Shown here piece after piece: positions 53,872 through 64,000 of a DNA stretch of 64,000 nucleotides. Source of the stretch: Ambrosia x helenae (Eukaryota; Streptophyta; Magnoliopsida; Asterales; Asteraceae); contig CM061229.1 in the NCBI GenBank assembly GCA_030844895.1, positions 102,360,975-102,424,974 of the forward strand, written 5' to 3'. The notes under the pieces are model-generated. The model was not told the origin of the DNA. It saw only the letters and a program-made list of their open reading frames with translations, and did not search any database. The position numbers and the translations under genes are program-made. Every line of letters starts with the position of its first letter. Positions within the stretch are counted from its first letter, which is position 1.

Positions 53872-56420
53872 TGTCACACCCTCAAATTACCACTTGCGGG
53901 GTTTTACCGCGAGGCGCATGACAAACCAGGATCCAAGTCAACGATCACAATAAACAACTCTACATGAAAACGTAAATCGACATAACAATTAATTTAATAA
54001 GCGGAAGCGTTTAAGTAGCATTTAATCAACTATGCCATCGTCTCAAAAGTTATTCAAAATACTTTTATTACAAACATGCAACTATGCCTAGACGCCAATG
54101 CAGACCCGTGCGCCTAGTTCCGTTCATTGCTACCTTAGCGACCTGAGAAAAACATGCCAAAAAGACGTCAACATATAATGCTGGTGAGTTCACAGGTTTG
54201 TTCAATATGTTACCAAAATGTTACCATGTCCATACAATATCAATGTTACCAAGTACGCTAGCTAGGCGTATGTTTTATTACTACTACGATTGGAAACCAT
54301 TACTAGACACGTTTAGCAATGTTTAGCATGTTTAAGCAGCCCGTATGTTCAGCATGATGATGTTCCTGTTCGAGACAATATGCACCCGCCCGGCCCTCTA
54401 AGCCGACGAGTGGGGCAGGTCACGCCCAATAGATCTATCCACATTTCCCCCGTTGTGCATCCCCGCACATTCATGGTTTCCCCCGGGACTTCCAAAAGAT
54501 CGTATAGCAATATAAAGTTAAAACCATGGTATGACATATGTTATCAAAACAGTTTAGCGCATGTTTTCTCCCCCAAAAGTTAAAGCAGTAAAAGTGGGGC
54601 CGTGAACTCACCTTAAGTAGCGTTCTTCAATTACAAGTAAAGATGTTTAGCCCTTGATAATCCCTCTACCGGAGATCTATCAAAATGTTCACATAAGTGT
54701 TCTGACTAATAACCATAAGGTTATCTAGTCCCCGATTGTCCAGATCGTAACCAAGTATGTTTTAAAACGTGTTTAAATGTTTAACCGACACACTAAACCG
54801 ACCCGACATCCCGTTGGTGACCCATTACCCTAACTAATCAAGTACACATAGATTACATACAAGGTTCAAGCATAAAACACTTAGTTTGCATCAAAAATCT
54901 CATTTCTGCATCAGAACGGTCGAACCAGTCAGTTTTAAGTCTCCTTCGCCCGTTTGATGCCTCCTTCGCCCGTTTTACCTCATTCGCCCAACAAAAACCC
55001 AGGTTCGACCCTGGTTTTCCTCCTTCGCACCTTCGATCGGTCGAAGGAGGCCAGGTTCGCCCCTGTTGTGTAAATTTTCCTAAAAACGCTTCAAACACAT
55101 TCAAAACGACTCGAAACATCACCAAACACAGCAGTCAAGCATGGATAACTTATCCCTACAAAACCCCACCGATTTCCCCCGATAATACGTCCGTTTCAGC
55201 CCTTTCCCAAAATGGTAAAGATTATGGAAACATCACTTTCATGCATGAATAATTTACCCAATTTGGAAACTTTTGAAATCGATTCATGCTTAGCTTAAAA
55301 TACTCAGTTTGTCGATTATCCGATATTTTCTTATCAATTCTATTGATCATAAATATCATGCATCAAGTTTAGGTCCAATAAAACCCCCAAATACCCATAT
55401 TATCATCATCATATCCAATCCTAACCCTAGACAACAATATACAAACATCAATAACAATCCTATATCATGTTTCTATCGTAGATATAGCAGCAAATCATTG
55501 AACAACACATAACACCACATAATATACAATTTACATATGTTATTCACCATGAAACCTATGTTAAATGATAATGTTTTGATTTAGAAAGATGTTTAAAAGG
55601 TTTTTAATCATAAAAACACCCTTAGAACAGATCCGGACAATTAGGGTTAGATGAAAACGAATTAATATACTTTTAAAAAGGTTTAGGATTATGAACACAC
55701 CTTGGATTCTTGTTTAGATGTTGTAGATAGGTTAGATTATGAGAAAGAAGAGCAAAAACTCCTTCCTTAGTGTTTTAGATCGTTTGAGAGCGTTTTGGGA
55801 CGGTTAGGGTTTGTGAAATGATGAAAAATGACAAAGGTTGGTATTTATACTAATCCTCCTTCGCACCATTTCAATGGTCGAAGGTGGTCTCCTTCGACCC
55901 TTTCACAGGGTCGAATGAGCCCTGTTCTGGTCGAAGGGAATTCCTTCAATTCCACTTCCCTGGTTCGCCCATCTACAAAGGGTCGAACCAGACAATTTCT
56001 CTCCTTCGACCACTCGAAGTGGTCGAACCAGGATTCCTTTTTGACTAGTTTTCCAGTTTGTCGTGTTTAACGCATTCTAACACATCTTAACACATAAGCA
56101 TGCATCCTTAGTCTATATTTAACATATTTAAGCATAGATAATCATTTACACATCATTTAAACACATCTATGTATATAATCCACCACACGACCCATAATCT
56201 ACACATATACTTAATTAGTTCATGTAATGTCACCAACAACGGAACCCGGTACTAGTGTATTACCAAAACGACTCCCAATGATCCTCCAGATCACTGTACT
56301 CTGGACAATCCTAACTTGACCCGACTCAACTAACCCAGTTAAGTTTGTTTATAAATGTTTCTCGCTAAGGTAGACTTAGATGTTACTAATATGTTTAAGC
56401 CGAACATGCCGGGTGTCACA
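53872..56420 (-). mobile_element. 5' LTR of the Tekay element
   Basis: 2,549 bp; on the minus strand it starts TGTGACACCCGG and ends GGGTGTGACA. TATA box (TATAAATA on -) at 55842-55849. It lacks ~40 bp of the TTCG-rich repeat present in the other LTR. Confidence 0.92.
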
Positions 56421-56425
56421 AGTTC
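56421..56425. repeat. Target duplication AGTTC, right copy, of the composite insertion
   Basis: AGTTC directly after the outer end of the Tekay 5' LTR; the partner is at 45314-45318, before Cassandra. Confidence 0.85.
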
Positions 56426-56628
56426 GTTTAATTATTTAAGCTAGACTAGGCTCGAGTTTGGCTCAATTCGAGGTTTGTTTCTAAAGCTTGAGCTTGGCTC
56501 GTAAGTAGCTTTTCAAGCTGGTGCTCGACCTGTTTATTATTTATTTATTAATTAATATTAATTATAATTATTATTTTTATATATAATTTAGTTATTTTTT
56601 CATCATTTTATAAATATATGTTATTATG

Positions 56629-56633
<5 letters not shown>
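56426..56633. repeat. GCTCGAG-rich repeat and AT-rich spacer
   Basis: Words such as GGCTCGAGTTTGGCTC and GAGCTTGGCTCG resemble 45285-45313 and 63840-63950, a dispersed non-coding repeat. The rest is AT-rich. Confidence 0.5.

Positions 56634-56675
<42 letters not shown>
56634..56675. repeat. (TA)n array 1 of the right-hand chain
   Basis: Pure TA repeat on the left of the first of six chained elements. Confidence 0.95.
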
Positions 56676-56678
<3 letters not shown>

Positions 56679-57069
56679 TAAGGTTATATTGGAAACCCTT
56701 GTTATATGGTAAACTCTGGAAACTCTAACTTCCCGACTTTTTTTTATATGAAAATTTTAGGGTATGTAATATACATGATTTTAAGCATTTTGGGCCAAAA
56801 AAGGGAAAAAGCGCCGAGCCATTTAAAAAAAAATAAAAAATCCGTCTTCGGGTAACAAATGGTTAACACGTGTTAGTTTCGCTTAACATGTGTTAGTCAA
56901 AACTTTATTTTTATTTTAAAAAAAACTACTCGGCACATTTTTATTTTTTGGCTCAAAATGCTTAAAATCATGTATATTACATGCCCTATTTTTTTCAAAA
57001 ATAAAAAAATTGGGAAGTCAGAGTTTCCAGAGTTTACCATATAACAAGGGTTTCCACATTATTCTTTCC

Positions 57070-57072
<3 letters not shown>
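56676..57072. mobile_element. Fold-back element 1 of the chain
   Basis: About 397 bp and almost wholly an inverted repeat. The left arm, with GGAAACCCTTGTTATATGG, then AACTCTGGAAACTCT and ATGTAATATACATGATTTTAAGC, is mirrored at the right. The ~160-200-bp arms differ by point changes. The loop at ~56860-56900 holds two palindromic words, TAACACGTGTTAG and TAACATGTGTTAG. No ORF. The transcript would form a long hairpin. Confidence 0.85.

Positions 57073-57118
<46 letters not shown>
57073..57118. repeat. (TA)n array 2 of the chain
   Basis: Pure TA repeat shared as border by elements 1 and 2. Confidence 0.95.
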
Positions 57119-57120
<2 letters not shown>

Positions 57121-58769
57121 AAAAAGATCAAATAGGAACCAATAGCCTAGTTAGAAACTTAGGAACCAATCCTAGCCATCCATCCTTGATTTTGATCTAA
57201 AGGGTATAAGTGTAATTATCACATTTAAATAATTATCAATTTCTTTTAATTATAATCCCTAATTAAATAAGTTACGTATGATCATAATTTAGTTTCCTTA
57301 AAAATCTCACCCACTTCAATCTCTAATTCAAAGATTAATCGTTCTAATCCTTTTCACGTATTTTCACAGAGCCAAGATTATTCATTAATCAATTGAGTAT
57401 TTTCTTAATCAATCGAAGGTGAGCAATACATATCGTTCTTATCCTATTGATTCTATAGTTATGGATAATTTTAATTGGATTTAATTTCGTTCTTAATTTT
57501 ATTTTCGATCACTATCAATCCCACTATTCTTTTGATTTTTGAGCACTATCAGTTTGGCTATTCTTTTGATTTTTGAAGATATTCATACTCTGGTCATCAT
57601 GGATTTGCAATCAATCGCATGTTATCAATTGAGTCCTTGAATTGATGTTCACTAAAAAATGAGAAGTATCATATTTTAATATTATACACATATGGATAGG
57701 ATTATACAAATAGGTACGTGTTTTGCAGGTCTTTGTTTATGTTCTTTAAATAATCGTTTTTGTGATTTCTATTTGGATTAGCCTTATAGTGTGGTTTATT
57801 ATTGATTTGCAAAATAGTTGTTTTGTATTTTGTAAGTCATATTTTATGCACAGAATTGGAATGAGTAAAGAGTTATACACTGGTGTATCATATATAGTTA
57901 TTGGGGTTGTACAGATACAATAAGATTTGTTCTTAGTTTCTTAGTTGTTATACACCAGTGTATAACAACAAATCTATTAATTATTATACACAAGTGTATT
58001 ATAGGTGGTAAAAGACGTTATAATAAACTGATAGTATTTTGTTTGACGTTAAATATAAACAGGTGTATATTCATTATAAAAATGGAATGTGCAGTATGAC
58101 ACAGCCTGTGTGTTACTCAATATACACAGGTGTACCGTATATGAGTTGTAGCATGTCTAACTATATTTTTTAAATATTGTAAAATTCATTTTTAATTTTA
58201 CAATTTTTATTGTATGTTCCTCGTCGAGCAACGTATATGAGTCTCCCGGTGGGACGAGATGAATATACACCAATGTATATCTGTGTACATCAATGTATAT
58301 CTGTGTTGATGATGAATGAAAAAACGAATATACACCAATGTATATCTGTGTTGATGATGATGAATGAAAAAACCAATATACACCAATGTATATCTGTGTT
58401 GATGATGTTGAATGATGATGAATGAAAAAAACGAATATACACCAATGCATATCTTGTGTTGGTGATGATGATGAATGAAAAAACGAATATACACCAATGT
58501 ACACTGTTGTATATATACCGAGATATAATTTTAATAGTATATACAATAAATACGTTTGGGTATACCATAAACACTAATTTGCTGTTTCCAAATATACAGG
58601 AGTTTCTTATTAATTACCTAATAAATGATATTGAACAAAAGACATTAATACCCCTTTACTAAAATAACAATTAATTAAAGTTTTACTTATTTACAATCAT
58701 GCCATTGAAGATGGATGGCTCAGATTGGTTCCTATAGTTCCTGCTTAAGGGTTGGTTCCTATTTGAACG

Positions 58770-58775
<6 letters not shown>
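57119..58775. mobile_element. TA-bounded element 2 of the chain
   Basis: 1,657 bp with imperfect inverted ends of ~75 bp: CAAATAGGAACCAA, then TAGGAACCAAT and GCCATCCATC, mirrored at the right. The inside has five or more TATACACN2GTGTATA-like words (57885-58135) and an array of five ~50-60-bp units at 58262-58515, each starting AATATACACCAATGTATATC and ending in GATGATGAATGAAAAAACG. No transposase. A fragment of the same family is at 25393-25955. Confidence 0.8.

Positions 58776-58813
<38 letters not shown>
58776..58813. repeat. (TA)n array 3 of the chain
   Basis: Pure TA repeat between elements 2 and 3. Confidence 0.95.
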
Positions 58814-58820
<7 letters not shown>

Positions 58821-59308
58821 GATCCTAAGAGAACCAACCCCTATATGAGAACTGAGAGAACCATTCTAGGCCACACATTTTATATAAAGGCAAAAAAAAA
58901 AAAAAAAAAAAAAAAAATTTTTTTTTTGCTTTAATCGCACATTTTTATGCAAGGAATTTTTTTTTTATTTTTTTTGATTTTTTTTTTTCATTTATACATA
59001 TGTGTATATGGCAATTATACATATGTGTATATAGCAATTATACATATGTGTATATAGCATTTTTCAGCTATACATATATGTATATTTCAGCTATACATAT
59101 GTGTATATTTCAGTTATACATATGTGTATAATGCAATTATACACATGTGTATACTGAAAAAAATACAAAAAAATAATTTTTTTTTCCTTACATATAAAGC
59201 AGCAATTTTTGCAAAAAAAAAAAAAAAAAAATTGCCTTAGAGAAATGTGTGGCCCAGAATGGTTCTCTCAGTTCTCAATTTGGGGAAATGTTCTCATTTG
59301 AACCAAAT

Positions 59309-59310
<2 letters not shown>
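58814..59310. mobile_element. TA-bounded element 3 of the chain
   Basis: 497 bp. Inverted ends of ~90 bp include GAACTGAGAGAACCATTCT followed by GGCCACACATTT. Inside are A- and T-runs and seven copies of TATACATATGTGTATA-like words at 58993-59155, spaced about 22-30 bp. No ORF. Confidence 0.85.

Positions 59311-59382
<72 letters not shown>
59311..59382. repeat. (TA)n array 4 of the chain
   Basis: Pure TA repeat of 36 units, the longest here, between elements 3 and 4. Confidence 0.95.
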
Positions 59383-59385
<3 letters not shown>

Positions 59386-61476
59386 GAAGTATATGGAAGA
59401 AACCCTCCTTAGATGAAAAACCCAAAAAAACCCATTCCTTGGTCCATGTTTTGCCACATCATCCTAGCCAAACTCTCTTAATATTATATTATAAAGGATA
59501 CAATAGTAATTTTACCTTTCCCCCTTCTTTTTTCAATTTTTGAATTATCCCACCTCCTATATAAACAAACTCTTTCTCTCTCCTAATCCCATATCATGTT
59601 CCTCTTTCTCCTTTCTCTCTCTATTCAGAACCTGAACCATGAACCAGAAGCAACATCTAAAACTCCATCTCTCTGTAATCCTTCCCCTTTCTCCCAAACA
59701 TTCTCCTCAACTACCACTCCACTGTTACACTAGGCAGCCATCTGAACCAAGGATTGAAAGAAAAACAATGGTGTTTGTGTCTGCAATAGGACGATGAACA
59801 ACGGACTCGTGTCGATACCTCTAGCTGCTCTCTGGTACATCAGACTCGAAACAGAGCATATGTTAATCGAGTTTCACAGTCGACATCTCCACCAACAAAA
59901 CAGAGTTCATGGATCGGTTCCTCTCACTCGTATTAGGTGAAACAGAGCAGATCCAAACAAAACAGAGCAGATCCAAACTCAGATCGTGTGTGTAACTGTG
60001 TGTTTTAGGGCTGCTGCTGCTTCTCCGGCCAAGCACTTCTGTTTATCCATCCAAGAAGCAGAAAACATCGAAGGTTATATTTTCCCCCAAATAAATCCGA
60101 TGATTTACTATGTAATTATGCAAAGTGAAATGGAAAATAATAATAATATTATTATATAATAACGGAAAATTAGATTGATCGAGGGATCTGAATCTTACGA
60201 GGATAAGGAATGTTGAAAGTTTCATTTTTTTCAACTTCATCGTGGTTTACTATGACAACAGAAGTAAACAAAAGTGATATTATAACTTTCTTTTCCTTTT
60301 AAGTTATTATTATGCTTTGATTTTTTTAGAATAATAATTATAATAATAACAATTTTGGTTATAATAATAATAAGGTGTTACGTTTTGATTTGTGCGTTTT
60401 GTGTTACGTTTTGATTTTGTTAGGTTTTGGGTTTTGTTAGAAAAATAATAATAACAGTTTGGGGGATAGTTTTTTGTTGCATACCAAGTGTTTGATCAAA
60501 TGCTTGAATGAAAAAAACAAAACTTATGTTAAGTTTTTTGATTTTTTTTTTATTTTTTTATTTTGTTTATGTTAGATTGTTATTGGATTGGGGATATGAG
60601 GTTGATAGATCACATGTACTTGATAAATAAATGTGTAATCTTTTTATGTTAGTGTATGCTAACACATGTAATTGATGAGTAAATGTGTAATCTTTTTATG
60701 TGTTTAAGGAGCCCAACTAACATGTGTTTCTGTTCTAGTGTTGGTTTTCAGGTGTAGGAATGTAAGCTATAGGAAGAAGGCGGCGTTGGTGATGTGGCAT
60801 TGGTAAGTGATGTTTTTTTTATAAAGATTATGAATTTTTAATCTTTTGGTGAATGGGATGTTCAAATAATTTTTGTATTCTATTTAATAAATTTTTAATC
60901 TCTTGGTGAATGGCAAGTGAAATTGTTATGAACTCGTATAGGGTACATGTCTATTTTTTTTTTTTTTTGGTGAATGGCAAGTGAAATTGTTATGAACTCG
61001 TATAGGGTATATGTCTATTTTTTGTTTTTTTTTGCGGTCCGAGTCTTGTATGCTCACACACGTTAGTGATGCTAACACATGCTAGTATATGCTAGTATAT
61101 GCCCAACTAACAGGTGTTAGGGTCCATATGACATACGTTATTTTTTCAGTAAACACGTGTTTTAAAAATGCTAACACATGCTACTGATGTCTTTTATTAT
61201 ATTATATATTTCATTAATATGAGGATAATATTTTGGTATATGGATTTGGATTGGTTTTGATTTGATTTTTTTAAATTTATTATTGTTTGGATTTCAAACC
61301 CTATTAATCGTATTTGAGTAGTTGTATTAACATAGTTATAAAATTGAGTATGATACACTTGGCACTACAGATTTAGTGTTGTTTATACACATGTTAGTGA
61401 TGCTAACACATGCTAGTATATTCCTAACTAACAGGTGTTAGGATTTTAAACCATATTAATCGTATTATCATTAATA

Positions 61477-61507
<31 letters not shown>

Positions 61508-62662
61508 TAAAAGCCATGTGATTTTTGTGTTGAGTAGGAACCACTTAGAATTGTGTCTATTTTTTGCAGTCCGAGTCTTGTATGCTCACACACGTTAGTG
61601 ATGCTAACACATGCTAGTATATGCCCAACTAACAGGTGTTAGGGTCCATATGGCATACATTAGTTTCATTAAAACATATGTTTTAGAATATGCTAACACA
61701 TGCTACTGATGTATTGTTGGATTTCAAACCATATTAATCGTATTTGAGTAGTTGTATTAACATAGTTGTAAAAATCACGTTTAGTGTTGTTTATACACAT
61801 GTTTGAGTATTATACACTTGGCACTTCAAATTAAGTACGATACACATGGCATTGCAGATTTTGTATTGTTTATACACATGTTAGTGATGCTAACACATGC
61901 TAGTATATACCTAACTAACAGGTGTTAGGGTTCATATGACATATGTAGTATATGCCCAACTAACGTGTGTTAGGATTCATATGACATACGTTATTTCAGT
62001 AAAACATATATTTTTAGAATAAACTACACATGTTAGTGATGTCTCATTATATGTTTCGGAGAGCCCAACTAACACGTGTTATCTTTTTTTGTAGGTGAAG
62101 AGATGTTTTGTGTTAAAGATGAAGATGGGTATCAAGAACGAAGCATAGCTAGATCTTTTTTATGTTGTTATGATAGTTTTTTATCATTCACAAATAATTA
62201 TGTATGTATGAAAACTTTTTTGATACATTTTTAGTATTGATTGTAATGATCGTTTTTATCATTTATTAAATAAATACACATTTTATGTGATCTTTTATTA
62301 TGTTCTTTTAGTATATGCCTGGTAACACATGTTACCGATGTCTCACACGAGGTCAGAATTTTGCATCACAACACTAACGTATGTTAAATTTTCGTGCTGG
62401 AGAAAGTGCCATAAAGTAGAAGAGAGATGACTTGACAAGTGTCAAATCAACCTTTTTAAACCTAGGATTCAGAAAATTAAAGTGGCTCACTTGCTTTAGT
62501 AAGATTACCATATTGCCCTTTATCCAATTTTATATTATAGTGGCCCACTTACTTTTGATTATTAAATAGAAATTAATCATGGACCATTGATCAAACTTGA
62601 TCAATGGTCACAATAGAGTTTCTAAGGTTTTTCATGAAGATGAGGTTTCCTATATATCCACC

Positions 62663-62665
<3 letters not shown>
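59383..62665. mobile_element. TA-bounded element 4 of the chain, with many ACACATGTTAG-type words
   Basis: 3,283 bp. The ends are weaker inverted repeats (GGGG...GAAACC...TAGATGAAAAACC on the left; GGGGGTGG...GGAAACCTCATC...ATGAAAAACC on - at the right). About 15 words of the type CTAACACATGCTAG, CTAACAGGTGTTAG or TAACACATGTTAC lie between 60650 and 62400. A possible spliced transcript on + is suggested by a pyrimidine-rich leader (59565-59700), a donor GTAAGTG at ~60805 and an acceptor TTTTTTTGTAG near 62093, followed by a short purine-rich exon. I recognise no protein. Confidence 0.6.

Positions 62666-62703
<38 letters not shown>
62666..62703. repeat. (TA)n array 5 of the chain
   Basis: TA repeat followed by AACATATATA, between elements 4 and 5. 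Confidence 0.93.
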
Positions 62704-62706
<3 letters not shown>

Positions 62707-62713
62707 ATATATA

Positions 62714-63094
62714 GGGTGGAGTTCTTGTACAAAGTGCATTTTTCGTACAAAGTGTGAGAAGTCTATATAGACATTGTGTTTTAAATTTTCGCTATGATGT
62801 TTTATCTTCTTTTGGCATAGTATTATATAGAAAAACACAAAACTTCACAATTTAAAACACTAATTAATGTATTATAGACATGCAATCTAAAACACTATAT
62901 GAATAAAGTAATCAGTGTGTTTTAAATTTCATATCTATAATACATTTGATTGTGTTTTGAATTGTTACGTTTGGTGTTTTTCTATATAGTACAATGCAAA
63001 ATGAATCGAAAACATCATAGCCAAAATTTAAAACACAATGACTACATAGACTTCTCACACTTTGTACGAAAAATGCACTTTGTACAGGAACCTA

Positions 63095-63096
<2 letters not shown>
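62714..63096. mobile_element. Fold-back element 5 of the chain
   Basis: 383 bp. The left end, GTACAAAGTGCATTTTTCG then TACAAAGTGTGAGAAGTC and ATTGTGTTTTAAATTTT, is mirrored at the right with few changes. The arms cover most of the element. No ORF. Confidence 0.87.

Positions 63097-63097
<1 letters not shown>

Positions 63098-63142
<45 letters not shown>
63098..63142. repeat. (TA)n array 6 of the chain
   Basis: Pure TA repeat between elements 5 and 6. Confidence 0.95.
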
Positions 63143-63146
<4 letters not shown>

Positions 63147-63557
63147 GGGGTTACGGTACAAAAACCATATTTCGTGAGAAGTGTGAGAAGGATTAAGAAT
63201 TGATATGTAGGCATCATTTTTTTGACTTATTGATAATGTTTTGAATTGTTTAAGCTAAAATAACACCAAACATAACAATTAAAAACACAAAAAGTTTTAT
63301 TTTAAGCTTAAAATCTTAAAACACCATGCCAAGAACATGTGTTCTAAAGTGTTATGTTTTAACTGTGTGTTTTAGCTATGTTGTAAATTTTATGGCTATA
63401 ATACATTGCATTGTGTTTTAAATTGTTGTGTTAGGTGTTTTTCTAGCAAAAACAACCAAAAAACATCATATATAAATTCAAAACATGATGCATACATGTC
63501 AATTTTTTATCCTTCTCACACTTCTCACGAAATATAGTTTTTGTACCCGAACCTTTA

Positions 63558-63559
<2 letters not shown>
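63143..63559. mobile_element. TA-bounded element 6 of the chain
   Basis: 417 bp. The left end GGTACAAAAACCATATTTCG, then TGAGAAGTGTGAGAAGGAT, is mirrored at the right. The arms extend inward (GGCATCATTTTTTTGA against GCATCATGTTTTGAA). Relatives of its right end occur at 30420-30447 and 32830-32970. No ORF. Confidence 0.87.

Positions 63560-63588
<29 letters not shown>
63560..63588. repeat. (TA)n array 7 of the chain
   Basis: TA repeat closing the chain on the right. Confidence 0.93.
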
Positions 63589-63592
<4 letters not shown>

Positions 63593-63597
63593 AATTG

Positions 63598-63835
63598 AAT
63601 TTTTTTTCATTCCACAAAAAAACCAAGTTACGTCTGGATAATGGGTAAGCGAGCAACAAGCTACGCCACTATCCCCTTTTGATTCGCAAAACCTATTCTA
63701 CTAAATACAAACCCTTGGTTTCTCGGGCTCTGCGAGTCACCGTGGACCACCTTCTGCACCCGCTCCAAAAAGCGGATCGCCTCAGGGGCTAGGGATCCAA
63801 ATGTGTCGAAGGCAAACGAAACGAACACGTGTTGG
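63598..63835 (-). pseudogene. Retroelement-derived fragment with poly-A tail
   Basis: A T-run at 63601-63608 looks like a reversed poly-A tail. On the minus strand 63830-63630 reads F-V-S-F-A-F-D-T-F-G-S-L-A-P-E-A, then R-F-L-E-R-V-Q-K and F-S-R-I-G-F-A, then V-A-stop-L-V-A-R-L-P. I recall this type of C-terminus from plant proteins annotated as LINE-like reverse transcriptase or 'auxilin-like'. I see no clear target duplication. Confidence 0.45.
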
Positions 63836-64000
63836 TTCACTAAACAGGCTCGAGCTCGATAAGTGAAAAAATTACTAAGTAAGGCTCGGGCTTGTTTACT
63901 AAACGAGCTTGATTTTAGACCCAGGTTCGAGCTCGTTTAAGCTCGGCTAAGGTAGAGTTTTGTTTATCCAAACCCAAATAGCTAATGACTAACTAGGCTC
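63836..64000. repeat. GCTCGAGCTCG-rich dispersed repeat
   Basis: CAGGCTCGAGCTCGATAAG, then GGCTCGGGCTTGTTTACTA, AACGAGCTTG and GTTCGAGCTCGTTTAAGC. Same type of repeat as the flanks of the composite insertion. Non-coding. Confidence 0.5.

Larger units (their letters stand above)
45952..56420 (-). mobile_element. Tekay-type Ty3/gypsy chromovirus, complete structure
   Basis: A 10.47-kb element on the minus strand: 5' LTR 53872-56420, primer site 53856-53868, gag, protease, RT, RNase H, integrase with chromodomain, polypurine tract, 3' LTR 45952-48538. By eye the LTRs differ by about 16 substitutions over ~2.55 kb, plus a ~40-bp length difference, so it is young. Lesions are one stop at the gag-pol join and two frameshifts. 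Flanks of this element alone (CAATC and AGTTC) do not match, but those of the whole composite with Cassandra do. Confidence 0.93.

Noticed and set aside
58260..58515. CRISPR-like or satellite array
   Set aside because: The units are variable, AT-rich and part of a larger element with inverted ends in a plant genome. There are no unique spacers.
57119..58775. Helitron
   Set aside because: There is no TC start, CTRR end or 3' hairpin. The ends are inverted repeats and the flanks are TA arrays.
59247..59543. Open frames running through the TA array (Tyr-Ile repeats)
   Set aside because: Pure product of (TA)n translation, with no start context or homology; the same applies to 62950-63177.

Overview
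This window looks like intergenic plant DNA, almost wholly built of transposable elements. No intact host gene is visible. The copia and gypsy polyproteins, plant-type LINE, PIF/Harbinger element, tRNA-derived SINEs and Cassandra TRIM are all seen only, or mainly, in plants. The Sirevirus-like element with a long extra gene, the Tat element with an antisense gene and several remembered protein families suggest a large-genome eudicot, probably Asteraceae. That taxonomic call is inference from memory, not a search.

Layout. 1-7950: a Sirevirus-like Ty1/copia element on + (part of integrase, RT-RNase H, a very long broken extra ORF, PPT, 3' LTR). Its 5' part is replaced by an inverted piece of its own LTR. 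8274-23134: a plant L1-type LINE with 13-bp target duplications, split in its RT gene by a Tat-lineage gypsy element (12013-21367; LTRs of 1143 and 1129 bp, target duplication GGTAT). 23866-36110: a mosaic of TA-microsatellite-bounded non-autonomous elements. It includes three related copies carrying exon pieces of a MORC-type ATPase gene, two SINEs, a 2.93-kb solo gypsy LTR, and decayed TE-associated and FAR1-like fragments.

37149-39083: a PIF/Harbinger element (target duplication TAA) with a nearly intact DDE transposase carrying one frameshift. 40073-43812: a small gag-less Ty1/copia element. 44530-45088: a 5'-truncated LINE with an 18-bp target duplication.

45319-56420: the most notable object. 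A complete Cassandra TRIM (5S-rRNA-like LTRs) on + is joined tail to tail, through a 10-bp remnant of a primer-binding site, to a complete Tekay-type chromovirus on -. Neither element has its own target duplication, but the pair together is flanked by AGTTC. It therefore reads as one integration event of a chimeric DNA, and implicates a Tekay-type gypsy element as a possible mobiliser of Cassandra.

56676-63559: an unbroken chain of six elements with long terminal inverted repeats, each separated from the next only by a (TA)n array. Several carry an internal cluster of their own short palindromic word. The window ends in a retroelement fragment and a GCTCGAGCTCG-rich repeat that also flanks the composite insertion.
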